Assembly (NCBI GenBank): GCA_023412495.1
Contig: JAEYNP010000013.1
Span: 1-64,000, forward strand
Direction: 5' to 3'
Length of the DNA: 64,000 nt
Origin: Pseudomonadota bacterium
GTDB lineage: Bacteria; Desulfobacterota; Desulfobulbia; Desulfobulbales; Desulfocapsaceae
Positions 35,054-45,404 of this stretch are shown here, piece by piece. The translations under genes and the position numbers were made by a program. The notes below the pieces were generated by a model. That model was not told where the DNA came from, did no database searches, and saw nothing but the letters and a program-made list of their open reading frames with translations. Within the stretch, counting starts at the first letter, position 1; each line of letters opens with the position of its first letter.

Positions 35054-37750
35054 TCAGCGATCCAGGATCCCTCGCACCGTGTCGGCCAGTTCCCTCAAGG
35101 AATAGGGTTTCTGCAGGAAGCCGCCGGCGCCGAGGCTCCTCGCCCGCCGCACCTCGCTGTTTTCGGAAAAACCGCTGACTATTAAGGCCTTCTGACCGGG
35201 ACGCAGGGCTATGATACGTTCATAGGTCTCTCGGCCGTTCATCCCCGGCTCCATAAGCATATCGAGCACAAGCAGATCGACCTTGGTGTGCTGCAGGAGT
35301 TCAACCGCCTGTTCCCCGGAAGTTGCCTTTAACACTTCATACCCCAGCTCTTCGAGCATCCGCCCGGCAACGTCCTGCTGCAGTTCCTCATCGTCCACCA
35401 CCAGTACCTTCTCGCCGGCCCCGCGCGGATTCTCGGCTTTTTCTTTCTGCCCATCACCCTCTATCCGACCTGCTGCGGCAGGAAAATAGAGGGTGAACGT
35501 CGTCCCCCGGGGGCTGCTGTCGACGACGATGCCGCCGCTGTGATCCTGCACCGTGTTCCAGACGACAGTAAGCCCCAGACCGGTGCCGCTCCGGTCCATG
35601 ACCTTCTTCGTGTAAAACGGCTCGAAGATGTGGTCGAGATCCTCACGGCTGATGCCTCGGCCGGAATCGGCGACATCGAGGACCACGTAGTCGCCCGGCT
35701 GGATTCCCAGCGCCGCTGCCCGCTCTTCGGAGACCTCCGACCTGCTTGTGGTGATGATGATATTCCCCGCACCGGTGATCGCCTCCGCTGCGTTGATAAC
35801 CAGATTCATCAGGCATTTCTTGATATGGATGGGCGAGCAGGCCAACTGCCCTGAGTTTTCGTTCAGCCGCTTGGTCCAGATGATTCCCGGATGATCGGCC
35901 GCAAGCTTCTTGAACTCGGGAGAATGGAGGTATTCCCTGACCAGATCGTTCATCCGGCAAATCTTCCGCTCGCTGGCAATCCCCCGCGCCACCGTCAGCA
36001 GATCGGCCACCACGGCCGCCGCCCGCTGCCCGGATTCGCGGATCGCCTCCACCGGACGTCGAAGGCTGCTGCCTTCCTCCAGCTGCAATAGGAGCAGCTC
36101 AGGATAACCGATGATGCCCGACAGGATATTGTTCAGATCGTGGGCCACGCCACCGGCGAGAAGCCCCAGCGCCTCCATTTTCTCCGCCCGCTGCAGCCTC
36201 GCCTCCATGGCGGCCCGTTCCAGTTCCGCTTCGTGCTCCCTGGTGACGTCGTCATAGACCATGACCACCTCGCCGGTGGGTATGGCATAGATATGGCCCT
36301 GCCTCCAGCCGCTGCGATTACGACCGATAGGGCCTACCGGCCCGAAATGGGCGTGATTGCCTGTCTGCCAGACCTGGCGCACCAGGGCCATCCCCAGTTC
36401 TGATAAGGAACAGGAGAAAAGTTCACCCACTCGGCGGCCGATGGCCTCCTCCCTGTCGATCTTTTCAATACGGGCAAAGGATGAGTTGCAGTCCCTGATG
36501 ATGAAATCCGCGCCGTCGTCCACCGCCGAAAGGACCACGACGCCGCTGCTGGTGTGATCGAACAGGTTGCGGAACCGGCGCTCGCTTTCGGCCAGCTGCC
36601 GGGTGCGTTCTTCGACCCTCGACTCGAGCTCGCCGACCAGTTCCTTGATCCTGCCGGCCATCATATTGAAAGTCTTGCCCAGCTGCCCCACCTCGTCCGC
36701 CACATCCTCGGCCACCGAGAAATCGAGATGGCCCCGCCGCAAGCGCGCGGCGGACGCGGTCAGCGCGGCAATCCTACCGGCTATGCTGCGGTGCATCGCG
36801 AGAGCAACAATACTGCCGAAGACGATGGCCAGAAAAGTGAGGGCGGCGATGAGCAGCATGGCTGTCCGGTGTGTCCAGACAACCTGCCGTTCGGCCTTCG
36901 CCACTTCTTCCTGCGAGAGATCCTCCAGGGTTTTGGCGATATTGGTGATTGTCTGCGCCTGCAGGGAAAAATCGTTGAACAGCTGCTGGATGGCGTGATC
37001 GGTGTCGAGGATCGAATCGCCGAGCCCCTTCAGGGAGATCAGCATCTCGTCCACCTGCTGGGGCTCGGCCAGCTCATATATTCCCGGGATCTGCAGGTCT
37101 CGGCGCAGAACGAAAATGACGTTGAAGGCGGACTGCATGACGTACCTTTTCCGGCTCACCTTGTATCGCAGGTAGTAGGTCATTATCTCCTGCAGTTGGT
37201 CCTTCAAAGCGGGGGAACCGGCAGCTTTTGCGGCGAGTTCCGCGGCGACGGACTCGAACCTGGCTTCGAGACCGTATTCGGGAGCAGCCAGCTTCGTTAC
37301 CTGTTCGATGGATTCGATCGAGGTATCGGCAAATCTCTTGGCAGAGGAGAGAAAAAGGTTGACATCCACCTTGCGGCGACCGAGCTCTTCACTGACCTTC
37401 GCAGCCTTTATCTTCTCCTGGAGCTCAATGCTTTCCGCGGCGGCCTCGGCGGCCATCCTGATCGATGGCTGAACATATTGGACATGGGCCTCGGCCAGGC
37501 CGATCTTCTCGTAGTAAAGGAAGAAGTCGCGATGCAGCCGCTTGGCTTTTTCCATCTTGCGGTCCATATCGCAGACGATGTTTTCAATCTCCCGGCACAG
37601 CTCGATGGCGGATTCACCTCGCTTGACCAGCTGGAGAGATCCGAACCAGGTGCCCACGATCAAAGCGAAGAGAGCCGACAGCACCGAAAAACTCAGCTTG
37701 AGTTTCCCCGCGATGGTGCAGTTGTTCCAGAATCGGAGCCAGGATCGCAT
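35054..37750 (-). CDS. Hybrid sensor histidine kinase with receiver domain
   Basis: An 898-residue membrane kinase. One helix near residue 20 and another near 300 enclose a periplasmic four-helix sensor region, followed by HAMP (about 325-385), a PAS-like domain (390-510), HisKA with the box GGVAHDLNNILSG near 540, a HATPase domain (DSGRGIS, then GTGLGLTV) and a C-terminal receiver domain (VLVVDDEE and LLVLDMLMEPG). It follows the binding lipoprotein by 30 bases on the same strand, so that lipoprotein probably delivers the ligand to the sensor region. No output protein is adjacent. Confidence 0.9.
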   Translation of the reverse strand: MRSWLRFWNNCTIAGKLKLSFSVLSALFALIVGTWFGSLQLVKRGESAIELCREIENIVCDMDRKMEKAKRLHRDFFLYYEKIGLAEAHVQYVQPSIRMAAEAAAESIELQEKIKAAKVSEELGRRKVDVNLFLSSAKRFADTSIESIEQVTKLAAPEYGLEARFESVAAELAAKAAGSPALKDQLQEIMTYYLRYKVSRKRYVMQSAFNVIFVLRRDLQIPGIYELAEPQQVDEMLISLKGLGDSILDTDHAIQQLFNDFSLQAQTITNIAKTLEDLSQEEVAKAERQVVWTHRTAMLLIAALTFLAIVFGSIVALAMHRSIAGRIAALTASAARLRRGHLDFSVAEDVADEVGQLGKTFNMMAGRIKELVGELESRVEERTRQLAESERRFRNLFDHTSSGVVVLSAVDDGADFIIRDCNSSFARIEKIDREEAIGRRVGELFSCSLSELGMALVRQVWQTGNHAHFGPVGPIGRNRSGWRQGHIYAIPTGEVVMVYDDVTREHEAELERAAMEARLQRAEKMEALGLLAGGVAHDLNNILSGIIGYPELLLLQLEEGSSLRRPVEAIRESGQRAAAVVADLLTVARGIASERKICRMNDLVREYLHSPEFKKLAADHPGIIWTKRLNENSGQLACSPIHIKKCLMNLVINAAEAITGAGNIIITTSRSEVSEERAAALGIQPGDYVVLDVADSGRGISREDLDHIFEPFYTKKVMDRSGTGLGLTVVWNTVQDHSGGIVVDSSPRGTTFTLYFPAAAGRIEGDGQKEKAENPRGAGEKVLVVDDEELQQDVAGRMLEELGYEVLKATSGEQAVELLQHTKVDLLVLDMLMEPGMNGRETYERIIALRPGQKALIVSGFSENSEVRRARSLGAGGFLQKPYSLRELADTVRGILDR

Positions 37751-37780
37751 GATAGGTCCTATTTCTCTTGCTTCAACATT

Positions 37781-39043
37781 TCATTGTCCTGGCCTATAAG
37801 TGAACTGGACATTCTTCTGCAAGGCCGCCACCCCCAGAGCCGGATCCTCCAACCGCAGTACATCGAAGACCGGATAGGCGCAATCGCCGAACTCGTCGCA
37901 GGTGAGGTTGCCCGTGACGCCTGCGAAGGCCAAGGTATTGTAGAGTTCATCCCTGAGCGCCTGGCGGCCGATCGAGATCGTGCCGTCGGAGCGTTTTGCC
38001 GCCACCGTTTCGATGGCCCGAAACAGCAGCTCCGCCGCGTCATAACCGCTCTTGTAGTAGCTGACGGACGGCGTGGTTTGGTATTTCTCGAGATACTTGC
38101 GCGCCAACTCCAGGCCCGCCGAGGATTCCACCATGCTCGGTCCGACGAAGTACATGCCCTTGGCCAGGTCGCCCACGTCGCTGATAAAGGTGTTGTCGAT
38201 GAGGGAACCGTCGCTCATCATGATTGTTTCCTTAAGCGCCTCGATCTTTCTCGCGCTCCGGAGCATGTGATTGCCCTCCGGCTGAAACAGGGGAAAGAAC
38301 AGCAGCTCGGCGCCGCCGTTGGCGACCGCGGTCAAGACCGGCATCATTTCGGTATCACCCTTGTTGACCGAGGACTCGAGCACGATGGCGCCGCCCAGCT
38401 GCACGAAGGCCGATTTGAACCCGTCGGTGAGCCCCCGGGTATAGATGTCCCCGTCGTTGATGACCGCGGCCTTTCTCACACCTAAAACGGTATAGGCGTA
38501 GGTACCCGCCGCCTTGCCTGAATGTTCCTCGTTGGCGGCGGTGCGGAAGTAGCCGGGCTGCCAGGCCGGCGCCCGCTTACCCCCGAGGGCGGTGAGAAAG
38601 GGTGCGCTGTTGTTGCCGGAAATCATGGTGAGGCCGGCGTCGGATATGACTTTGGCGGCGGTGGCCGCTGCGCCGGAACAGGTGGTGCCGTAGATGGCCA
38701 CGGTCTTGGGATCGGCCACCACCTTGAGGGCCGCGTTCGCCCCGCCCTCGGAGGTGCAGCCGGTGTCCTCTGTCTGCAGTTGGACGGGATGTTCCGCCAC
38801 CTTGCCCTGCCTATTGTCGAGGGCCAGCTCGAGGCCGCGGACCTGCTCCAGCCCCAGGGCGGCGACCTTGCCGGACAGGGCCTGAATGACGCCGATCTTA
38901 ATTGGTTCTCCCGGACCGATCTCGACACAGCCGATCTCATCCCGGCAAACAAGCTCCGGCTCCTCCGTGCATCCGCAGGCGAGCAGCAGGACGACAAGCG
39001 AGAGCACCCGAAAAAACGAAACATTAATTCCCTCGATCGCCAT
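37781..39043 (-). CDS. LivK-like ligand-binding lipoprotein
   Basis: A 420-residue periplasmic binding protein of the branched-chain amino acid (type I) fold, anchored by a lipobox (LLLACGC near residue 24). After IKIGVIQALSGKVAALGLEQVRGLELALD come the usual two lobes, including IYGTTCSGAAATAAKVISDAGLTMISGNN. AGAGGAGG precedes the ATG. No transporter permease or ATPase genes are near; instead a hybrid kinase follows, so it is probably a sensor component rather than an importer component (inference). Confidence 0.88.
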   Translation of the reverse strand: MAIEGINVSFFRVLSLVVLLLACGCTEEPELVCRDEIGCVEIGPGEPIKIGVIQALSGKVAALGLEQVRGLELALDNRQGKVAEHPVQLQTEDTGCTSEGGANAALKVVADPKTVAIYGTTCSGAAATAAKVISDAGLTMISGNNSAPFLTALGGKRAPAWQPGYFRTAANEEHSGKAAGTYAYTVLGVRKAAVINDGDIYTRGLTDGFKSAFVQLGGAIVLESSVNKGDTEMMPVLTAVANGGAELLFFPLFQPEGNHMLRSARKIEALKETIMMSDGSLIDNTFISDVGDLAKGMYFVGPSMVESSAGLELARKYLEKYQTTPSVSYYKSGYDAAELLFRAIETVAAKRSDGTISIGRQALRDELYNTLAFAGVTGNLTCDEFGDCAYPVFDVLRLEDPALGVAALQKNVQFTYRPGQ

Positions 39044-39307
39044 GTCCCTCCTCTTAATTAACCTAATATTTCAATTTGATACGGAACGTACATCCTATGT
39101 GTCTTGAGAACTATACATCAGAAATGGCTTAAACAGAAAAGGAAAAATCGCGGACATTGGCACTCAGCTGGGTCAGCTCTTTCTATTTAAGTACAGCTGA
39201 CTGCTGAGAGCTGTTTGCTGCATTGAACAGCCCCGGCAGTTGCACAAGCAGTCGTATCATGTTACCTTTTCTTGAAACATCGGTAACTTCTCCAATATCC
39301 TCCGATT

Positions 39308-42300
39308 ATGATATCCTCCGCCCTCGACTTTTTTCATCCCCTCATCCGCCGCTGGTTCAGCGACCGACTCGGACCGCCCACCGAGGTCCAGGAAAAGTCC
39401 TGGCGGGCGATCCGGGAGGAACGCCATGTGCTGCTCACCGCACCCACCGGCAGCGGCAAGACTCTTGCCGCCTTCTTGTGGGCGATCAACCAGCTGGCCA
39501 CCGGGGCCTGGCCGGGCGGAACGGTGCGGGTGCTCTACGTCTCGCCTATGAAGGCGCTGAACAACGACGTTGCCAAAAACCTTACCCGGCCCCTGGGGGA
39601 AATCGCCGAATACTTTCGAGCGGCGGGAGCATATTTCCCCGAGATTAGTGTGCAGACCCGCAGCGGCGATACACCGGGATCGGAGCGGCATAAAATGTAC
39701 CGCAGGCCGCCAGAGATCTTCATCACCACCCCGGAGAGCCTGAACATCCTGGTTACCTCGAAGAGCGGCCGTGCTATCCTCACCGGTGTCACCGCGGTCA
39801 TTCTCGATGAGATCCACGCGGTTCTGCCGGAGAAGCGGGGGACCCATCTCATCACCGCGGTCGACCGGCTGGCACTGCTCGCCGGAGAGTTCCAGCGGAT
39901 TGCGCTTTCCGCCACGGTCCGGCCGCTGGACAAGGTCGCCGAGTTCGTCGGCGGCCAGGTTCGGCTGGCAGGCGGCCACTACCAGAAGCGACCGGTGACC
40001 ATCATCCGCGCCGAGATGGCGAAGGATCTCGACCTGACCGTGACCATGCCGCCGGAAGCCCGCGAGAACATCACCGACGCCACCTGGTGGCCGGCCATGG
40101 TCCGCGCCTTCAAGGAGATCATCGCGAGCCACAACTCGACGCTCTTTTTCACCAACTCGCGGCGCCATGCGGAGAAGGTCACCCGGCTGATCAACGAAGA
40201 CGAGGCGGAGGACCTGGCATACTCCCACCACGGGTCGCTCGCCCGAGAGATCCGCCTGGCGGTGGAAGAAAAGCTGAAGAACGGCGAGCTGCGGGCCATC
40301 GTCGCCACCAATTCGCTGGAGCTCGGCATCGATATCGGCGACCTCGACCGGGTGGTGCTCATCCAGTCGCCCTTCTCGGTGGCCCACGCCATCCAGCGGA
40401 TCGGCCGCTCCGGCCATGCGGTGGGCGAAAAGAGCCACGGCCTGCTCTTTCCCCTGCACGGCAAGGACTTCGTCCATGCCGCCGTCATCGCCCGGGCGGT
40501 GCGGGACAAGGATATCGAGGAGGCGCACCCGGTGGAAAGTCCTCTCGACGTGCTGGCCCAGGTGCTCCTCGCCATGACCGTGGCTGAGAAGTGGCCGGTG
40601 GAGGCTCTCTTCGACGCCATCCGCACCAGCTATCCCTACCGCAACCTCACCCGGCGACAGTTCGATCTGGTCCTCTCGCTGCTCGCCGGCCGCTACGCCG
40701 ACACGAAGGTCAAAGAACTCGCCAGCCACGTCCGCCTTGATCGGCTGGCGGGAACCGTCGAGGCCAAGGACGGCGCCGCCTATCTGCTCTACACCGCCGG
40801 CGGCACCATCCCCGACCGGGGCTCTTACGTCATGCGCCACCAGGAAACCCGCGCCCGGCTCGGCGAACTCGACGAGGAGTTCGTCTGGGAGCGCCGCCTC
40901 GGCGAGACCTTCGCCCTGGGCGCCCAGGTCTGGCGGATCCAGGCCATCACCCAGAGCGACGTCCTGGTGGTGCCGGTCGCGCGCAGCCACAACATCATCC
41001 CCTTTTGGAAGGCGGAGCCGATCCACCGCGACTTCCACCTGTCGGAGCGAATCGGCGAGTTCCTCGAATACTGCGACGATAGACTGGACGACCCTGAACT
41101 CGCCGCGCAGCTGCGGGAAGATTACGCCTTGGATGACACCGCCGCCGATTACCTGCACGAGTACCTCCGACTGCAGCGCGAGACGAGCGGCGCCCCGCTC
41201 CCTCACCGCCATCATCTGCTCATCGAGCACTACGAGGATCCCCTCAACCGAGCGGACAGCAAGCAGGTCATCCTCCACGCCCTGTGGGGCGGCCGGGTCA
41301 ACTACCCATTTTCCCTTGCCCTCTCCGCGGCCTGGCAGGAGCGGCACGGCTATCCCCTGCAGGTCTTCGCCGACAACGACTGCATCCTCCTCATGCTGCC
41401 CCACGACTTCGACGAGGGCGATCTGCTCCGGCTGGTCGACTCGGGCAACGTCGAGCGGCTGTTGCGCGGCAGACTCGAAGGGTCGGGCTACTTCGGCGCC
41501 CATTTCCGGGAGAACTGCGGCCGGGCGCTTTTGCTGCCGAAGCCCTCGCTTAAGAAACGGATGCCGCTCTGGCTCAACCGGCTGCGGTCAAAAAAACTGC
41601 TGGATGCGGTGCTGCGCTACGAGGATTTTCCGATCCTCCTCGAAACCTGGCGGGAGTGCCTGCACGACCACTTCGACCTAGAAAGTCTCAAAATGATCCT
41701 GGATGAGCTGGAAGCCGGGCGAATCGCGGTGAGCGAGATCGTGACCCACCACCCGACACCCTTTGCGGACGGGGTCATCTGGCAGCAGACCAACAAGTTC
41801 ATGTACGAGGACGACACCCCGGAGGGAGGGCGGCAGTCGTCGCTCTCCGACAGCCTTATCCGGGAGCTGGTCTTCGCCCCCCACCTCCGCCCGAAGCTGG
41901 GCGCGGAGTTGATTGCGGTTTTTGTCGCCAAGATCCAGCGGACCGGGATGGGCTACGCCCCGCTTTCGGCCGTCGATCTCATCGAGGCGGTGGAGGAGAG
42001 GCTGCTGCTGCCGGAGGATGAATGGCGGGAGCTGCTCGCAGCCGCCGCCCGGGACAGCGGGCTGCCGGAAGAAGAGCTGCTGGAAGGCGTCCGCGACCGG
42101 GTGGTGGCGGTCAGCTGGCCGGAGGCGCCAGAGGCCTTCTTCTGCACCATCGAGAGGCTGCCCTTCGTTGCCGAGTCACTGGGACGCGCCAGGGAGGAGT
42201 TGCTCCTCGAACCCCTTGCCGGAGAGGCAATTTCCGGGTCCCTCTTCGGCCGAGCCTATGAGCTTTATGACGGACAGCGGGAGGAAGCCGCGGCGGGGCT

Positions 42301-43777
42301 TTCTGAATTTCTCACCGCCTGGCTTGCCACCCGCGGCCCGGTGGCCGTGAGCTTCATCCGCCGGACGCTGGGAGTTTCCGAATCGGAGCTCGATTTCGCC
42401 CTCACCGAACTTTCCGACAATCAGCAGGTGGTCCTCGACACCTTCACTGCCGAGAGCCTGACGCCCGAGGTCTGCGACACCGGGAATCTCGAGATCCTGC
42501 TCCGGATGCTGCGTCGCGCCCGCCAAACCCGGTTCGAGCCCCTCGACCGTGTGAAGCTGCCGCTCTTTCTCGCCGCCCACCAGGGCCTGACCGGCAGGGG
42601 TCGCACAAATGAGGGAGAGGCCCTACAGCGCAGCCTCGACACCCTCTTCGGCTATCCCGCCCCCTGTGCCGCCTGGGAGGAGTACATCCTGCCGGCCCGC
42701 CTGGAGCCCTACTATCCGAGCCATCTCGACAGCCTGCTGCAGTCATCGGGCCTCATCTGGTACGGCTGCGGCGACAGGAAGACCAGCTTCGCCTTCGCTG
42801 AGGACCTGGAACTGTTCGCAGGCGAGCGGGAGATGACCGAAGACCTGCGCGAAGAACTGGCAAGGCTCTTTCCCGATCCGCGAGGCCGGTACAGCTTCTT
42901 CGATATCCTCGGCCGGGCGGGGGCAGGGGGCACGGACAGCGCAGCGTTCTCGGCCAGGCTCTGGTCCCTGGTCTGGCAGGGGTATCTGGGCAACGATTCC
43001 TATGCCGTGCTGCGAAAGGGCATCGAAAACAATTTTTCGCCTCAACGGGCGGGCGAGGGACTCAACCTGCGGACCCGGCGGCACGGCTTCTCCCGCTGGG
43101 AGACATCCCGGCCCCTCGGCGGCCCATTTTTCCTGCTGCCCACGCAGGGAGCCCCACGGCTGGACGGTCTGGCCCGCCAGGAGCTGGTCAAGGACCGGGT
43201 GCGCCAGCTGCTCTCCCGGTACGGCATCATCTTCCGCGACCTGCTGATGAAGGAGCCGCCGGAGCTGCAGTGGCGCAACGTCTACAAAACTCTGCGACTC
43301 ATGGAACTCTCCGGAGAGCTACTCTCAGGCTACTTTTTCACCGGCATCGACGGCCCGCAGTTCATCTCCCCCGAGTCTTTCCGGAGGCTGCAGCAGGACC
43401 TGGGCGAGGACGAGATTTTCTGGCTGAACGCCTGCGACCCCGCCTCGCTCTGCGGTATCGGGCCCGAGCCGCTCCGGCCGGGGCTCCCCGCCAGGGTCCC
43501 TTCGAACTGGCTGGTCTATCACGGCACCCGCCTCGTTGTAATCGTCAATAAAAACGGCCGCGAGCTTGAGCTGTTCGTTTCCCCCGGCCACACCTTCCTC
43601 GGCCGCTACCTGGGGGTGCTCAGGGTGCTCCTGACCCGGGAGTTCATGCCGCTCAAGATGATCGCCGTGGACAAGGTCAACGGCCTGCCCCCCGCCCGCT
43701 CCGAGTACCTCCAGGAACTCAAGGACTTCGGCTTCACCGCGTCGCACCGCGGCCTGGAACTCCGCAAAGGCATGTAA
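39308..43777 (+). CDS. lhr: Large ATP-dependent helicase Lhr
   Basis: A 1489-residue superfamily 2 helicase, close to the full length of E. coli Lhr (about 1540). Walker A is APTGSGKTLAAF near residue 45, the DEIH box lies in VILDEIHAVLPEKRGTHL, and motifs III (LSATVRP) and VI (QRIGRSGHAVG) are clear. The DEAD/H-associated region continues to about 880, and the long C-terminal part is retained. Lhr unwinds DNA-RNA and DNA forks and acts in DNA repair. It is probably transcribed alone; a strong terminator follows. A short copy of its C-terminal coding sequence seems to survive at 49930-49965. Confidence 0.93.
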   Translation: MISSALDFFHPLIRRWFSDRLGPPTEVQEKSWRAIREERHVLLTAPTGSGKTLAAFLWAINQLATGAWPGGTVRVLYVSPMKALNNDVAKNLTRPLGEIAEYFRAAGAYFPEISVQTRSGDTPGSERHKMYRRPPEIFITTPESLNILVTSKSGRAILTGVTAVILDEIHAVLPEKRGTHLITAVDRLALLAGEFQRIALSATVRPLDKVAEFVGGQVRLAGGHYQKRPVTIIRAEMAKDLDLTVTMPPEARENITDATWWPAMVRAFKEIIASHNSTLFFTNSRRHAEKVTRLINEDEAEDLAYSHHGSLAREIRLAVEEKLKNGELRAIVATNSLELGIDIGDLDRVVLIQSPFSVAHAIQRIGRSGHAVGEKSHGLLFPLHGKDFVHAAVIARAVRDKDIEEAHPVESPLDVLAQVLLAMTVAEKWPVEALFDAIRTSYPYRNLTRRQFDLVLSLLAGRYADTKVKELASHVRLDRLAGTVEAKDGAAYLLYTAGGTIPDRGSYVMRHQETRARLGELDEEFVWERRLGETFALGAQVWRIQAITQSDVLVVPVARSHNIIPFWKAEPIHRDFHLSERIGEFLEYCDDRLDDPELAAQLREDYALDDTAADYLHEYLRLQRETSGAPLPHRHHLLIEHYEDPLNRADSKQVILHALWGGRVNYPFSLALSAAWQERHGYPLQVFADNDCILLMLPHDFDEGDLLRLVDSGNVERLLRGRLEGSGYFGAHFRENCGRALLLPKPSLKKRMPLWLNRLRSKKLLDAVLRYEDFPILLETWRECLHDHFDLESLKMILDELEAGRIAVSEIVTHHPTPFADGVIWQQTNKFMYEDDTPEGGRQSSLSDSLIRELVFAPHLRPKLGAELIAVFVAKIQRTGMGYAPLSAVDLIEAVEERLLLPEDEWRELLAAAARDSGLPEEELLEGVRDRVVAVSWPEAPEAFFCTIERLPFVAESLGRAREELLLEPLAGEAISGSLFGRAYELYDGQREEAAAGLSEFLTAWLATRGPVAVSFIRRTLGVSESELDFALTELSDNQQVVLDTFTAESLTPEVCDTGNLEILLRMLRRARQTRFEPLDRVKLPLFLAAHQGLTGRGRTNEGEALQRSLDTLFGYPAPCAAWEEYILPARLEPYYPSHLDSLLQSSGLIWYGCGDRKTSFAFAEDLELFAGEREMTEDLREELARLFPDPRGRYSFFDILGRAGAGGTDSAAFSARLWSLVWQGYLGNDSYAVLRKGIENNFSPQRAGEGLNLRTRRHGFSRWETSRPLGGPFFLLPTQGAPRLDGLARQELVKDRVRQLLSRYGIIFRDLLMKEPPELQWRNVYKTLRLMELSGELLSGYFFTGIDGPQFISPESFRRLQQDLGEDEIFWLNACDPASLCGIGPEPLRPGLPARVPSNWLVYHGTRLVVIVNKNGRELELFVSPGHTFLGRYLGVLRVLLTREFMPLKMIAVDKVNGLPPARSEYLQELKDFGFTASHRGLELRKGM

Positions 43778-43885
43778 TCCTCCTTCCGCTCACAGCCCTA
43801 CCGGGACCGCCGATCAGGAAAGAAATATACCCTGAGTAGCTGTCTTTTCGTCTGAGGAAAAGCGAGCTGGCGGCAAACAAAGAGC

Positions 43886-43920
43886 GCTAACCTGCGGCAA
43901 CACTGTTGCCGCAGGTTAGC
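43886..43920 (+). terminator. Terminator after lhr
   Basis: GCTAACCTGCGGCAAC and GTTGCCGCAGGTTAGC form a perfect 16-bp stem with a 3-base loop, flanked by AACAAA on the left and TTTGTTCTTT on the right. Confidence 0.88.
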
Positions 43921-43988
43921 TTTGTTCTTTCCAGGACACACCCTCTCCTCTCTTCCCCCATCCTTCTCGGCTCTGTCCATATCCTCTA

Positions 43989-44000
43989 TTTTACGTAAAA
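43989..44000. promoter_or_regulatory. Palindrome, possible activator site
   Basis: TTTTACGTAAAA is a perfect 12-base palindrome 41 bases upstream of the sigma-54 promoter at 44041. It could bind the sigma-54 activator encoded downstream, although classical upstream sites are usually more distant. Confidence 0.35.
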
Positions 44001-44040
44001 ATATTCAAATGAACTCAGAAACGTCGCGGTTGCCAACGGC

Positions 44041-44056
44041 TGGCATCACCTTTGCT
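44041..44056 (+). promoter_or_regulatory. Sigma-54 promoter
   Basis: TGGCATCACCTTTGCT matches TGGCAC-N5-TTGCT with the invariant GG and GC exactly 10 bases apart. Transcription would start near 44068, giving a leader of about 150 bases before the transporter at 44218. A sigma-54 activator is encoded at 48391-49830. Confidence 0.72.
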
Positions 44057-44217
44057 AGTATCTGATCGGGCAGCAGAAAGTTCATAAACCATCACCTTAA
44101 CCAGAGAGGTCGGAATCGGAGAAAAGAATCACAGAAATTTACACTCAGTTAAGTCTTTCCGGTGGGCGCGGCGCCCTCCGGGCTTTTTCATAATTTCAAT
44201 GAGGAGTACAACTGCAC

Positions 44218-45327
44218 ATGGAAGATAAAAACATCTTCGGCAAAATCCTGGCGATCGTCCCCGGCCTGGCGGTCATGGTGGGCACGCTGTACGTGCTGCG
44301 CATCTATGTGGAACCCTGGCTGAGCGAGATCACCCTGTTCGGCTACAAAGGCTGGCTCGTCAAGGTCATGAGCCTCAACTATATCGTGATGTCCATCCTC
44401 TTGGGCATGTTTTACCGCAACGTGCTGTTCGGCGGCAAGATCCCCGGCTGGGCGGAGGAAGGCTTCCGCACCACCCGCCTGTTCATCAAGACCGGCGTCA
44501 TCATGCTCGGCTCGCTCTACACCTTCGACAAGCTCCTGAAGGTCGGCGGCGTGGCCATCACCCTTATCGTCGCCTTCGTCTTCGGTACGGCGATCTTCAT
44601 CCTCTGGCTCAGCAAGCGCCTTGGCGCCGACCGCTCGGTAGGCTCCGTCATGGCCGCCGCCTGCGGCGTCTGCGGCGTCTCCGCCTCGGTCGCCACCGCC
44701 CCCGGCGTCCGCGCCAAGCCGGTCGACCTCGCCCTCTGCATCGCCACCATCCTCGGTTTCGGCATCGCCTCGATGTTCGTCAGCCCCTATATCGGCAAGA
44801 TGCTGTCCATGTCCGACTATCAATTCGGCGCCTGGGTGGGCACCGGCATCTTGAACTCCGGCCAGGTGCTCGCCACCTGCCTCGCCTTCAACCCGGTTTT
44901 CGCACCAGGAACCGCAGTGGCCTACGGCGAGATTTGGAACGTGGTGCGGGTCATCAGCATCCCCTTCGTGGTCTTCTTCATCACCGCCTGGTACTGGAAG
45001 GGTGAGGCGGATGCCCAGCATGTCAGCCTCAGCAAGATTCTCGTTTCCAAATTCCCCATCTTTGTGCTCGGCTTTGTCGGCATGACCGCCCTTTCCTCCC
45101 TGCACATCCTCGGCCCCGAAGGTTCCGAAACCCTGCATCTCATGCGGGATGTGATGGCCTGGGTCTTCGGTATCGGTCTGGTCGGCCTCGGTGCCTATAT
45201 CGATGTCCGGGAGATCAGGGCAGCGGGCGGCACCCCGCTCAAGATCGGCCTCATCGCCGGTCTGCTGAAATACATACTCGCCCTTATTATCATTCTCGCC
45301 TTTATCCCCAAGGAAGGTGCGTTTTAG
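44218..45327 (+). CDS. YeiH/UPF0324-type membrane transporter
   Basis: A 369-residue membrane protein with about ten hydrophobic helices, of the YeiH (UPF0324, putative sulfate exporter) group. Family features are the central VMAAACGVCGVSASVATAPGVRAK and TGILNSGQVLA segments. The substrate is not established for the family. GAGGAG lies 11 bases before the ATG, and a sigma-54 promoter lies 160 bases upstream. It begins an operon with a membrane-anchored lipoyl-like protein and a stress protein. The stop codon TAG overlaps the first base of a palindromic repeat. Confidence 0.82.
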   Translation: MEDKNIFGKILAIVPGLAVMVGTLYVLRIYVEPWLSEITLFGYKGWLVKVMSLNYIVMSILLGMFYRNVLFGGKIPGWAEEGFRTTRLFIKTGVIMLGSLYTFDKLLKVGGVAITLIVAFVFGTAIFILWLSKRLGADRSVGSVMAAACGVCGVSASVATAPGVRAKPVDLALCIATILGFGIASMFVSPYIGKMLSMSDYQFGAWVGTGILNSGQVLATCLAFNPVFAPGTAVAYGEIWNVVRVISIPFVVFFITAWYWKGEADAQHVSLSKILVSKFPIFVLGFVGMTALSSLHILGPEGSETLHLMRDVMAWVFGIGLVGLGAYIDVREIRAAGGTPLKIGLIAGLLKYILALIIILAFIPKEGAF

Positions 45328-45381
45328 TACCTTAGAAATTCATTTCGTGAAGGTACTTATACCCCTTGTGGGGTTCTAGGA
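45327..45381. repeat. Composite GTACCTT palindromic element, copy C (short)
   Basis: GTACCTTAGAAATT faces ATTTCGTGAAGGTAC, followed by TTATACCCCTTGTGGGG. Only this outer part of the family remains. It begins within the stop codon of the transporter and separates it from the next gene. Confidence 0.8.
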
Positions 45382-45404
45382 TCAGCTCAAGAGGAGAAAA
45401 ATAT